This document shows positions 23,377 to 30,410 of a stretch of DNA of 34,306 nt, one piece after another. Both the position numbers and the translations under genes were made by a program. The notes below the pieces were generated by a model. The model did no database searches. It had not been told where the DNA came from and saw nothing but the letters and a program-made list of their open reading frames with translations. The DNA lies in contig NZ_JAIMAV010000023.1 of NCBI RefSeq assembly GCF_023511815.1, forward strand, positions 1 to 34,306, written 5' to 3'. The DNA comes from Alicyclobacillus sp. Lineage in GTDB: Bacteria; Bacillota; Bacilli; Alicyclobacillales; Alicyclobacillaceae. Every line of letters starts with the position of its first letter. The stretch's first letter is position 1.

Positions 23377-24168
23377 ATGACCGAAGCGACGGCAACCCGG
23401 GCCGACGCGACGAAGGCGCCGGCGAAGCGGAAGGTGCACCTGATCATCGAACGGCAGGATAATCCGAACTCGCAGCCGTACACCGAGGAGTTCCTGGTGG
23501 ACTATGTCCCGGGGATGAACGTCATCGCCTGCCTGATGGCGATCCAGCGCAACCCCGTCAACAAGGACGGCAAGCCGGTCGCCCCGGTGGCGTGGGAGAT
23601 GAACTGCCTCGAGGAAGTGTGCGGGGCGTGCATGATGGTGATCAACGGCAAGCCGCGCCAGGCTTGTTCCGCGATCGTCGATAAATTGGAGCAACCCATC
23701 CGGTTGAAGCCGGCCCGGACCTTTCCGGTGGTGCGCGACCTGGTGGTCGACCGCAGCCGGATGTTCGAGGCGTTAAAGAAGATCAAGGCTTGGATCCCGA
23801 TTGACGGCACGTACGACCTCGGCCCCGGTCCGCGGATGCCGGAGCGGGATCGGCAGTGGGCGTACGAGCTCTCGCGTTGCTTCACCTGCGGCGCGTGCGT
23901 CGAGGCGTGTCCGAATGTGAACGAGCGCAGCTCCTACATCGGGCCGTTCGCCATCTCCCAGGCCAGGCTGTTCAACGCGCATCCGACCGGTGCCATGCAC
24001 CGCGAGGAGCGCCTCGAGGCGCTGATGGGCGAGGGCGGCATTCACGAGTGCGGCAACTCGCAGAACTGCGTCCAGGTCTGCCCGAAGGGGATTCCGCTGA
24101 CCACCTCCATCGCGGCGATGAACCGTCAGGTCACGTACTACGCGCTGGGGGCATGGTTGAAGAAGTGA
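23377..24168 (+). CDS. sdhB: Succinate dehydrogenase iron-sulfur subunit
   Basis: A 263-residue electron-transfer subunit that passes electrons from FAD to the quinone site. The 2Fe-2S ligands are in NCLEEVCGACMMVINGKPRQ and the following cysteine, and the 4Fe-4S/3Fe-4S ligands are in CFTCGACVEACPNV and CGNSQNCVQVCPKGIP. The ATG lies four bases past the sdhA stop, so translation is probably coupled. The N-terminal 20 residues (Ala/Thr-rich) extend beyond the usual family start. A 30-bp palindromic terminator follows. Confidence 0.97.
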   Translation: MTEATATRADATKAPAKRKVHLIIERQDNPNSQPYTEEFLVDYVPGMNVIACLMAIQRNPVNKDGKPVAPVAWEMNCLEEVCGACMMVINGKPRQACSAIVDKLEQPIRLKPARTFPVVRDLVVDRSRMFEALKKIKAWIPIDGTYDLGPGPRMPERDRQWAYELSRCFTCGACVEACPNVNERSSYIGPFAISQARLFNAHPTGAMHREERLEALMGEGGIHECGNSQNCVQVCPKGIPLTTSIAAMNRQVTYYALGAWLKK

Positions 24169-24185
24169 CACCGGCCTCGTTCGAT

Positions 24186-24221
24186 TCGGCGAAGAGGGAT
24201 ATCCCTCTTCGCCGATTTGCT
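24186..24221 (+). terminator. Intrinsic terminator of sdhCAB (30-bp perfect palindrome)
   Basis: TCGGCGAAGAGGGAT (24186-24200) is directly followed by its reverse complement ATCCCTCTTCGCCGA (24201-24215), then TTTGCTT. The palindrome has no spacer, so the hairpin loop must be made from the central bases. Confidence 0.85.
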
Positions 24222-24282
24222 TATGGCCAGGTGGGTTTAGTCCGCGCCATTCACGCCGATACTGGGCGTGAGGTGGTGGATT

Positions 24283-25089
24283 GTGCGCAGACTCGAGGCG
24301 GGCCTGGTGATTGCGGTGGCGACCCTGACGGTGATGACGACCGCCAGCGTCCTCACGGGGGGCACCCCGTACGCCCAGCGCGTGGACGGGGTGATTCAGG
24401 ACGGGTGGCATACCATGGTCCGCTGGCTGGAGGCGGAGCCGGCGGACGGGACGTCCCTGAGCGAGGCGGCGGGGAAGAGCGGTCCGCCGGCGCGAGGCGA
24501 GACGCCGGTCGGCGGGACGGCGCCGGAGGTGTCGAACACAACCGGCCAGGACACCCTGCTGCCGGGGCTGGCGGGGCTGTGGCGAGAGGAGGGCGGTGGC
24601 CTGGCGGAGGGTGCCATCGGGCAGGCCGCGAACTCTGAGGCGGATGCGAATGGCGCGGGCCTCGGAGGGCAGACGGGCCTCGGGACCCTGTCCGGTGACA
24701 GCGCCGCGGCCACAACGACCTGGACCGCGGCGGACCTGGCGCGTCTACGGGAGATTGTGACGCGGGCCGCGAGCGAGATGCAGCCGGCGGATTGGCAGCG
24801 GCTCGCGGGGGATCTTCTGTCGGGGGACAGCGCGAAGGCGCAGGCGGATTTCTCGGCATGGGCCGGGGAGCACCTGTCGTCGGAGGAGCTCGCGTGGATC
24901 GCCTCCCGCTTCTCCGGCGCACGCGCGTTCGACGGGGAGGATATTCAATTGTTGCAGCAGGCCATCGCCGATCTGTGGTCGGAGCTGACGCCGCAGGAGC
25001 AGGCGTTGGCGGTGTCCAAGCTGAATGGCTGGGTCACGGCACCGAGCGACGGTGCGGTGAAAGAGAGTGGGCCGGTGCGACCGAACTGA
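24283..25089 (+). CDS. Hypothetical membrane-anchored or secreted protein
   Basis: A 268-residue protein starting at GTG 24283 after GAGGTGGTG (GTG 24268 would add five residues). VRRLEAGLVIAVATLTVMTT is a signal peptide or membrane anchor; no lipobox is seen. The next 100 residues are low-complexity and Gly/Ala/Glu-rich. The C-terminal half is helical, with two Trp-centred helices (MQPADWQRLAGDLLSG, LSSEELAWIASRFSG) and ELTPQEQALAVSKLNGW. It looks like a disordered stalk carrying a small helical domain outside the membrane. No family was recognised. It sits between sdhB and the transporter, where B. subtilis has ysmA, and is ended by its own terminator. Confidence 0.7.
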   Translation: MRRLEAGLVIAVATLTVMTTASVLTGGTPYAQRVDGVIQDGWHTMVRWLEAEPADGTSLSEAAGKSGPPARGETPVGGTAPEVSNTTGQDTLLPGLAGLWREEGGGLAEGAIGQAANSEADANGAGLGGQTGLGTLSGDSAAATTTWTAADLARLREIVTRAASEMQPADWQRLAGDLLSGDSAKAQADFSAWAGEHLSSEELAWIASRFSGARAFDGEDIQLLQQAIADLWSELTPQEQALAVSKLNGWVTAPSDGAVKESGPVRPN

Positions 25090-25110
25090 GCCGGTATCGG
25101 AGGTGGCGCG

Positions 25111-25140
25111 GGGCGCCCCCGTTGACAGGGGGGCGCCCTA
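25111..25140 (+). terminator. Terminator hairpin with a promoter -35 box in its loop
   Basis: GGGCGCCCCC (25111-25120) and GGGGGCGCCC (25129-25138) form a perfect 10-bp stem around the loop GTTGACAG. Only TATCTT follows, so it is a weak T tract. The loop contains the TTGACA of the next promoter. Confidence 0.65.
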
Positions 25141-25151
25141 TCTTGCATAAT
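25122..25151 (+). promoter_or_regulatory. Sigma-A promoter of the MHS transporter gene
   Basis: TTGACA (25122-25127), 18-base spacer, CATAAT (25146-25151). The -35 hexamer is exactly the loop of the upstream terminator hairpin. Transcription would give a leader of about 250 bases before the transporter gene. Confidence 0.65.
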
Positions 25152-25194
25152 TGGGTTGATTTCACGAGAGTTCAAAGGATTTCTGTCGCCGGGT

Positions 25195-25213
25195 ATTGTC
25201 GATCGTCGACAAT
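25195..25213. promoter_or_regulatory. Inverted repeat in the transporter leader, possible operator
   Basis: ATTGTCGA (25195-25202), TCG, TCGACAAT (25206-25213) is a perfect 8-bp inverted repeat about 45 bases past the -10 box. Its half-site TTGTCGA also occurs in the palindrome at 2177-2186 in front of the MarR gene. The rest of the leader, 25214-25395, shows no recognisable riboswitch or gene. Confidence 0.4.
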
Positions 25214-25410
25214 TCGTGGCGCCTGGACACCGCGTTGTCACCGAAAGACCCGGGGGCGCCGGAGGATTCGCCGGTCGGACTGGGGGCGATGACAGCGCTG
25301 TCAGTAAGCGGTTTCCCGCGGCTGGGAGGTGAGCGTTGCGCATCGACGTCGAGGGATGAATTTCCACAAGGTTCAATGACTTTCAAAGAGAAGACAGGAG
25401 GATGGAATGA

Positions 25411-26742
25411 ATGGCGCAGGCACAGGTGGCGACGGAGGTCCGCCAATCGCAGGTCCGGCGGGCGGCCATCGCGAGCACAATCGGCACCGCGATTGAATGG
25501 TATGATTATTTCTTATACGGAACCGCCGCGGCGCTGGTGTTTCCAAAACTCTTCTTTCCCAACTCGGACCCGTTCATCGGGCAGCTGCAGTCGTTCGCGA
25601 CCATGTTCCTGGGGTTTGTGGCCCGTCCCATCGGAGCGGCGATCTTCGGCCATTACGGGGACCGGCTGGGCCGCAAGGCGACCCTCATCATCACGCTCCT
25701 TCTCATGGGATTGAGCAGCGCCGCCATGGGGATCCTGCCGACGTACGCCTCCATCGGGACGTGGGCCGGGGTGATTCTGATCATCCTGCGCATCCTGCAG
25801 GGCATCGGCGTCGGCGGTGAGTGGGGCGGTTCGGTTCTGCTTTCGATGGAGTGGGGGCAGCACAACCGCCGCGGCCTGATGGGCAGCTGGCCGCAGCTGG
25901 GCGTGCCGCTGGGGCTGTTGTTCTCCTCGCTGTTCATGAGCATCTTCATCGCGATCAGCGGCAGCGGTTTCAACACCTGGGGTTGGCGCATTCCGTTCTT
26001 GCTCAGCCTGGTGCTGGTCTTCATCGGCCTGTTCATCCGGCTGCGCGTGATGGAGACGCCGCATTTCCAGGAGGTCGTCAAGAAGCAGAAGGTCGTCAAG
26101 GTCCCTGTTCTCGAGGTCATCAAGTCGCACCCGAAGGAGATCATCCTCTCCGCGCTCGTGCGCATGGCGGAGCAGGCGCCCTTCTATCTGTTCATCACGT
26201 TCATCCTGAGCTACGGAAGCACGGTGATGCACTACAACAAGGGATTCCTGACGAACGCCGTCTCTGCGGCTGCGGTCCTGTCACTCTTCACCGTGCCGTT
26301 CGCCGGGTACCTGTCCGACCGCATCGGTCGCCGCAGGATTTACGCCATCGGTGCCGTGCTCGTGCTTCTGTACGCGTATCCGTATTTTTCGCTGGTGAAC
26401 ACCGGCGTGGCGGCGCTCGCGTTCATCGCCATCGTCATCTCGCTCATTCCGCACGATCTGCTGTACGGCCCGCAGGCCGCGCTCATCGCGGAGAACTTCC
26501 CGTCGCATCTGCGGTACAGCGGCGCTTCGCTCGGGTATCAGCTGGCCAGCGTGATCGCCGGCGGCCCCGCGCCGATGATCGCGACCTGGTTGATGCAAAA
26601 GTACGGCACCTCTTCTGCCATCAGCGCGTACATCGTCTTCAACGCCGTGGTGACCTTGATTGCCCTCGCGTTCCTGAAGGGACGGCCCGAAGACGAGATT
26701 GTGCGCGAGTACCAGAGTGCGGAGCGGACCATTCAGGCCTGA
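25411..26742 (+). CDS. MFS transporter, metabolite:H+ symporter (MHS) family
   Basis: A 443-residue twelve-helix inner-membrane symporter of the MHS branch (ProP, ShiA, KgtP relatives). The branch signature is present: ASTIGTAIEWYDYFLYGTAA at the first helix, then RPIGAAIFGHYGDRLGRKAT (the loop 2-3 motif), LQGIGVGGEWGGSVLL and SDRIGRRRIY in the second half. Substrates in this branch are organic acids, osmolytes such as proline or betaine, or shikimate; the sequence alone does not choose between them. ATG 25411 has AGGAGG upstream. It has its own promoter with a 250-base leader containing an inverted repeat, and its own terminator, so it is a single-gene unit. Confidence 0.9.
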   Translation: MAQAQVATEVRQSQVRRAAIASTIGTAIEWYDYFLYGTAAALVFPKLFFPNSDPFIGQLQSFATMFLGFVARPIGAAIFGHYGDRLGRKATLIITLLLMGLSSAAMGILPTYASIGTWAGVILIILRILQGIGVGGEWGGSVLLSMEWGQHNRRGLMGSWPQLGVPLGLLFSSLFMSIFIAISGSGFNTWGWRIPFLLSLVLVFIGLFIRLRVMETPHFQEVVKKQKVVKVPVLEVIKSHPKEIILSALVRMAEQAPFYLFITFILSYGSTVMHYNKGFLTNAVSAAAVLSLFTVPFAGYLSDRIGRRRIYAIGAVLVLLYAYPYFSLVNTGVAALAFIAIVISLIPHDLLYGPQAALIAENFPSHLRYSGASLGYQLASVIAGGPAPMIATWLMQKYGTSSAISAYIVFNAVVTLIALAFLKGRPEDEIVREYQSAERTIQA

Positions 26743-26852
26743 GTCCGGCGGTCCTGGTGGCTTGCGGATTGGCGGCGAGATGTGACGCGAATGGGTTGCA
26801 GGCCGCGCTCCGGGATACCGGTCGGCGGTTCCAAACTGAATGGAATGCAACA

Positions 26853-26885
26853 AGCAGGCCCCGATGCGGGCCTGCTCGTTTTGTG
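26853..26885 (+). terminator. Intrinsic terminator after the MHS transporter
   Basis: AGCAGGCCC (26853-26861) pairs with GGGCCTGCT (26868-26876) around a 6-base loop, followed by CGTTTTG. It lies 110 bases beyond the transporter stop and just upstream of the gerE promoter. Confidence 0.75.
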
Positions 26886-26906
26886 CCCATGTTTCCGGGC
26901 CGCCGC

Positions 26907-26934
26907 ACACGGGTCAGGCCTCCGACATACTATA
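26907..26934 (+). promoter_or_regulatory. Sigma-K-type promoter of gerE
   Basis: AC (26907-26908), 17-base spacer, CATACTATA (26926-26934) fits the Bacillus sigma-K consensus (AC, 16-17 bases, CATANNNTA). B. subtilis gerE is transcribed by sigma-K in the mother cell, so motif and gene agree. Confidence 0.75.
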
Positions 26935-26985
26935 CCCTGACTGTATCCCATTCTTGTACACCGACCGGCAAGGAGGGATAAAGGG

Positions 26986-27213
26986 ATGTCTTCCGGGAGC
27001 GAGTTGCGAGGGAAGTCGCTGCTCACCAACCGTGAGCGCGAAGTATTTGAATTGCTTGTACAGGACAAGACCACCAAGGAGATCGCCGCTCAGCTGTTCG
27101 TCAGCGAGAAGACGGTTCGAAACCATATTTCGAACGTTATGAAAAAACTGAACGTCAAAGGGCGGTCCCAGGCCGTGGTGGAGCTGGTCCGGCTCGGTGA
27201 ACTGAACATCTGA
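26986..27213 (+). CDS. gerE: Spore germination/coat regulator GerE
   Basis: A 75-residue LuxR-type helix-turn-helix protein that regulates late mother-cell genes, including spore coat genes, after sigma-K. The core LLTNREREVFELLVQDKTTK and SEKTVRNHISNVMKKLNVKG, then RSQAVVELVRLGEL, is nearly identical to Bacillus GerE (74 residues). There is no receiver domain. ATG 26986 follows AAGGAGGG. The sigma-K-like promoter upstream and neighbours (a YsmB-like MarR protein next) support the assignment, and the gene shows that the organism forms endospores or descends from spore formers. Confidence 0.96.
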   Translation: MSSGSELRGKSLLTNREREVFELLVQDKTTKEIAAQLFVSEKTVRNHISNVMKKLNVKGRSQAVVELVRLGELNI

Positions 27214-27253
27214 GGTCGGTGCCCCTACCCCGCCGTAGGGGTTCTCCGTTCCG

Positions 27254-27283
27254 TTGACTCGGCATCGGCGCGGATGATATCAT
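27254..27283 (+). promoter_or_regulatory. Probable promoter of the second MarR gene
   Basis: TTGACT (27254-27259), 18-base spacer, TATCAT (27278-27283), with an overlapping CATAAT three bases later. GTCAC/GTGAC inverted half-sites lie just before the start codon (about 27297-27314). Confidence 0.5.
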
Positions 27284-27319
27284 AATGGGCAACACAGTCA
27301 CGCAGACAGGGGTGACGCC

Positions 27320-27760
27320 GTGGATCCCATGTTCGCCCATCAGGTGGCGGAGATCGAACATCACCTGCGGCAGATTGCGGGCGTAATCCGTCGGCGCGGC
27401 CGGATGTTGCTCGAGCAGTATCAGATCACGCCGCCGCAGTTCGATGCGCTGCTGATCCTGGATCGGAGCGGGGACCTGACCATCGGGGATCTCAGCAGCC
27501 GACTCTATCTGGCCTACAGCACGACGACGGATCTGGTGGATAGATTGGAGCGCTCCGGCTTTGTGGTCCGCGAGCGGGATCAGGCAGACCGGCGCGTGGT
27601 ACGGGTGCGATTGCTGCAAAAAGGGGCGGACATCATCGAGCGGGTGCTTGACGCCAGGCGGGCGTACCTCGCAGGGGTCCTGGAGTCGCTGAACCACTCC
27701 GAGCGGTCGGAAATCCTGAGAGTGTTGGAACTGTTGAACGGGAAGATTTCGGGAGACTGA
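27320..27760 (+). CDS. MarR-family regulator, YsmB-like
   Basis: A 146-residue winged-helix regulator. The DNA-binding part reads ITPPQFDALLILDRSGDLTI, GDLSSRLYLAYSTTTDLVDR, then the wing RDQADRRVVRVRLLQKG, with dimer helices at both ends. The GTG at 27320 is preceded by GGGGTGACGCC. Its place directly after gerE matches B. subtilis ysmB. It is followed by a strong terminator and then rdgB. The regulated genes are unknown. Confidence 0.88.
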   Translation: MDPMFAHQVAEIEHHLRQIAGVIRRRGRMLLEQYQITPPQFDALLILDRSGDLTIGDLSSRLYLAYSTTTDLVDRLERSGFVVRERDQADRRVVRVRLLQKGADIIERVLDARRAYLAGVLESLNHSERSEILRVLELLNGKISGD

Positions 27761-27764
27761 TCCG

Positions 27765-27797
27765 CGCTGTGCGTGTCTGCGCACAGCGTTTCATTTT
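27765..27797 (+). terminator. Intrinsic terminator after the YsmB-like gene
   Basis: CGCTGTGCG (27765-27773), loop TGTCTG, CGCACAGCG (27780-27788): a perfect 9-bp stem followed by TTTCATTTTT. Confidence 0.88.
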
Positions 27798-27823
27798 TCC
27801 CGCAGGGCAGGGTGGGCGGCTGG

Positions 27824-28423
27824 ATGCCAGAGGTTATCTATGTGGCGACGCGAAATCCCCATAAGGTGGACGAGTTTCGGGCTCTGTTGGCCGGTGTGGC
27901 GGAGCGGGTCGAGCCGCTCCCGGACGGGACCGGGGAGTGCCCCGAAAACGGCGTATCCTTTGAGGCCAACGCGGTGGAGAAAGCGGTGTATTACGCCCGG
28001 TTCTGCCCGGGTTGGGTGCTCGCGGACGATTCCGGGCTGTGTGTGGACGCGCTGGACGGGGCCCCGGGTGTGCGGTCGGCTCGGTACGCCGGTGTGCATG
28101 GAGACAGCGCCGCGAACAACCGGAAACTGCTGGCGGCTCTGGCGGACGTGCCGCCCGCGGATCGACGCGCGCAATTTGTCTGCGCCATCGCGGTGTGGCA
28201 CCGAGAGGCGCGGCGCGGATGGGTGGTGCGCGGAGAGGTTCCCGGTTACATCGCGCAGGTGCCCGCGGGCGCTGGGGGATTCGGGTACGATCCGCTGTTC
28301 TGGCTGCCGGAGCTGGGGCGGACATTCGCCGAGCTGTCGGCGGAGGAGAAGAATCGATGGTCGCATCGGGCGCGCGCGGTGCAGGCGCTGCTGGCGGTGT
28401 GGGGGAGGGGGGATGTTCCGTGA
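27824..28423 (+). CDS. rdgB: XTP/dITP diphosphatase (non-canonical purine NTPase)
   Basis: A 199-residue RdgB/HAM1 house-cleaning enzyme that hydrolyses dITP, ITP and XTP to monophosphates and so keeps deaminated purines out of DNA and RNA. Family motifs are VATRNPHKVDEFRALL (6-21), FEANAVEKAVYYAR, the active-site VLADDSGLCVDALDGAPGVR and SARYAG, GGFGYDPLFWLPELGRTFAE and EEKNRWSHRARAV near the end. ATG 27824 is chosen because the family begins three to six residues before VATxNxHK; an upstream extension overlaps the terminator. In B. subtilis the orthologue is ysnA in the same neighbourhood. The downstream phosphoesterase overlaps it by four bases. Confidence 0.93.
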   Translation: MPEVIYVATRNPHKVDEFRALLAGVAERVEPLPDGTGECPENGVSFEANAVEKAVYYARFCPGWVLADDSGLCVDALDGAPGVRSARYAGVHGDSAANNRKLLAALADVPPADRRAQFVCAIAVWHREARRGWVVRGEVPGYIAQVPAGAGGFGYDPLFWLPELGRTFAELSAEEKNRWSHRARAVQALLAVWGRGDVP

Positions 28424-28986
28424 GATTGTGTCTGGTCAGCGACACCCACCGGCACCGGCACGAGCTGTTGACGGCGGTCAAGAGCGCGCAACCGCTGGAT
28501 GCCATTCTGCACGCCGGCGACGAGACCTCCGACGTGCAGTGGCTGGCGGAGCGGGTGGATTGGCCGATACTGGCCGTCTCCGGCAACTGGGATCAGCCCA
28601 CCCCCGCCTTCCCGTTGGAGCGGGTGATCGCCGATTTCGGCCCGGTGATCTATCTGACCCACGGCCATCACCTCCGCGTGAAGGAGGGATTGGCCGGGCT
28701 CGTGGCGCGGGCGCAGGCCTGCGCGGCGCAGGTGGCGGTGTTTGGGCACACCCACATGGCGATGGCGTCGGTTCAGAACGGATGCCTGCTCGTGAATCCG
28801 GGCAGCCTCTCCATTCCGCGCGGCCGCCGGGAGCGGACCTTCGCGCTGTTGGAGGTGGAGCCCGCGACATCCGGGCAAGGGTTCGATGTCCGGGTCTCCC
28901 ACTGGACGGCCGCCGGGGACCTGACCAACACCACGCTTCGGCTCCATCTGCCCGCCCCGTCGCAGCCGCCGACGGGCATGCCTTGA
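28420..28986 (+). CDS. YsnB/YfcE-type metallophosphoesterase
   Basis: A 188-residue calcineurin-like phosphoesterase. Metal-binding motifs are LVSDTHRH (D-x-H), LHAGDETS (GD), SGNWDQ (GN[HW]D), LTHGHHLRV and FGHTHMAM (GHTH). The C-terminal LVNPGSLSIPR is the family signature. It probably hydrolyses a phosphodiester with two metal ions, in the cytoplasm; no natural substrate is firmly known for the family. The GTG start overlaps the rdgB stop (GTGA), so the two are translationally coupled, as with ysnA-ysnB in Bacillus. The promoter of tRNA-Arg overlaps its last codons. Confidence 0.9.
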   Translation: MRLCLVSDTHRHRHELLTAVKSAQPLDAILHAGDETSDVQWLAERVDWPILAVSGNWDQPTPAFPLERVIADFGPVIYLTHGHHLRVKEGLAGLVARAQACAAQVAVFGHTHMAMASVQNGCLLVNPGSLSIPRGRRERTFALLEVEPATSGQGFDVRVSHWTAAGDLTNTTLRLHLPAPSQPPTGMP

Positions 28987-29011
28987 TGCGCATCGGTTTG
29001 TGGGTTACACT
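28983..29011 (+). promoter_or_regulatory. Promoter of tRNA-Arg
   Basis: TTGATG (28983-28988) and TACACT (29006-29011) with a 17-base spacer, overlapping the stop codon of the phosphoesterase gene and about 62 bases before the tRNA. Confidence 0.6.
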
Positions 29012-29073
29012 GAATGCGACGTGTGAGGAACGGTGCGCTCGACGAACGGCGGTTCGGCGAGCCAATCCCACGG

Positions 29074-29150
29074 GTCTCAGTAGCTCAGCTGGATAGAGCA
29101 ACAGCCTTCTAAGCTGTGGGTCGGGGGTTCGAATCCCTCCTGAGACGCCA
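29074..29150 (+). tRNA. tRNA-Arg (anticodon UCU), integration target
   Basis: Acceptor GTCTCAG pairs with CTGAGAC, CCA is encoded, the T-loop is GGTTCGAATCC and the anticodon loop CTTCTAA gives UCU, reading AGA. The tRNA is complete, so the mobile element to its right must have regenerated the 3' end when it integrated. Confidence 0.95.
29118..29150. other. Probable attachment site in the tRNA-Arg 3' end
   Basis: Tyrosine integrases commonly recombine in the T-arm/acceptor part of tRNA genes, and the integrase gene points at this end from 85 bases away. The exact core cannot be set because the second copy (other end of the element) is outside the window. Confidence 0.5.
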
Positions 29151-29160
29151 AGCAGGACAA

Positions 29161-29190
29161 GGCCACTCGGGGTTTTCCCGAGTGGCCTTT
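29161..29190. terminator. Bidirectional terminator between tRNA-Arg and integrase
   Basis: GGCCACTCGGG (29161-29171), loop GTTTT, CCCGAGTGGCC (29177-29187): a perfect 11-bp stem followed by TTTGT on the plus strand. It can end both tRNA-Arg and the convergent integrase transcript. Confidence 0.88.
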
Positions 29191-29234
29191 GTCGTGCTTT
29201 GTGTGCGTATTGTGTGCGGATGTCACGAGTGGTG

Positions 29235-30362
29235 CTATTCGCTCCCGAATAGCATATTCTGCAGCTTGTCCGCTGCGCTCTTTTGCATGTCGGGTAGAAC
29301 ATGACTGTACCGGTCAAGGGTCATGGTCACACTTGAGTGTCCAAGGCGCTCCGATACGATCTTGGGGTTCTCGCCAGCTAAAAGAAGAAGGGTTGCACAG
29401 GTGTGCCGAAGATCGTACAGGCGTATGTCTTCGGGTAGGCCCGCCGCCCGGAGAATGGGTTTGAAGTGACGCTTCACGAGATTGTGGTGATGGATCGGTT
29501 CGCCGTTCTCGGATGTGAACACGAACCCATACTCGTGATAGTTCTCGCCCGCTTTCAGTTTGCGCTGCTCCTGCTCTAAGCGGTACTGTTTGAGGGCGTC
29601 GACAACATCGTGTGGCAATGGCACAGTGCGGCGACTTTGGGGGGTTTTTGGCTCTTTCAAATACCATACGCGGTCCCGGCGCTCCAGGGACCGCTGAATG
29701 CGGATTTTCCCCGCGCGAAGGTCAACATCATCCCACTTCAGGCCATATGCCTCGGCCGGACGGAGGCCTGATGTAATCAGGAGTGCGAACAAGGCGTAGT
29801 ATTGGTCATGCATGGCGGCGTCCAAGAAACGTTTGGCTTCATCCTTTGACATCACTCGCATTTCATTGCGACGCTCTTTTGGCAGGTTGACCATTTCAGC
29901 CGGGTTTCTCGGAATCATGCCCCATTTCACAGCCTGTTTGAGGGCTTGATTCAAGATCATGTGCGTGTAGCGGGTGGTGCGAATAATGCCCCGTTGACTC
30001 ATGTCATTGATGAGCATCTGGATGTCAAGCGGCTTGAGTTGCGATAGACGTTTGTCCCCGATGGCCGGATACACATGACGCGATATTGTCTTGCAGTAGT
30101 CCGTGAATACCCTTTCCGAGACACGCTGTTTTGCAACTTCGACGAGCCACTTTTCCATGTATTGCTGCAGGGTGAGTCGGCTATCTTCAATGGCCAGTCC
30201 GAGATCGCGGTCACGCAAAATCCCTGTCAAATACCGTTCAGCGTCTTTTTTTGTTCCGTGTACCGTCTTATTATGGTATCTTCTCTTGCCGCTCGCATCA
30301 GTGCCCATATAGACGCGCACAAGCCACGTGTTTTTGCCGCGGTTGATGATTTGTCCAGGCAT
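29235..30362 (-). CDS. int: Site-specific tyrosine integrase
   Basis: A 375-residue phage-type integrase. Residues 1-55 form the arm-binding AP2-like domain (NTWLVRVYMGTDASGKRRYH), about 62-160 the SAM-like core-binding domain (LTLQQYMEKWL), and the rest the catalytic domain. Catalytic residues are R201 (TSGLRPAEAYG), K239 (EPKTPQSRRTV), R319 in LYDLRHTCAT (the usual first His is Y316), H342 (RLGHSS) and the nucleophile Y352 (LDRYSHV). ATG 30362 has GGAGG six bases upstream. It reads towards tRNA-Arg, the expected target. Confidence 0.95.
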   Translation of the reverse strand: MPGQIINRGKNTWLVRVYMGTDASGKRRYHNKTVHGTKKDAERYLTGILRDRDLGLAIEDSRLTLQQYMEKWLVEVAKQRVSERVFTDYCKTISRHVYPAIGDKRLSQLKPLDIQMLINDMSQRGIIRTTRYTHMILNQALKQAVKWGMIPRNPAEMVNLPKERRNEMRVMSKDEAKRFLDAAMHDQYYALFALLITSGLRPAEAYGLKWDDVDLRAGKIRIQRSLERRDRVWYLKEPKTPQSRRTVPLPHDVVDALKQYRLEQEQRKLKAGENYHEYGFVFTSENGEPIHHHNLVKRHFKPILRAAGLPEDIRLYDLRHTCATLLLLAGENPKIVSERLGHSSVTMTLDRYSHVLPDMQKSAADKLQNMLFGSE

Positions 30363-30410
30363 TTTGGACCTCCATCGTCCCTTTAAGCCACATTCGATTC
30401 GCTCTTGTCA

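Noticed and set aside
20836-23694. A 952-codon minus-strand frame opposite sdhCAB
   Set aside because: Composition (His/Arg/Val/Asp runs) is the reverse complement of biased sdh codons; sdhA, sdhB and sdhC are unmistakable on the plus strand.
26743-26852. Possible small gene between the transporter and its terminator
   Set aside because: No start codon with a ribosome binding site and no conserved-looking peptide; the stretch appears to be untranslated trailer.
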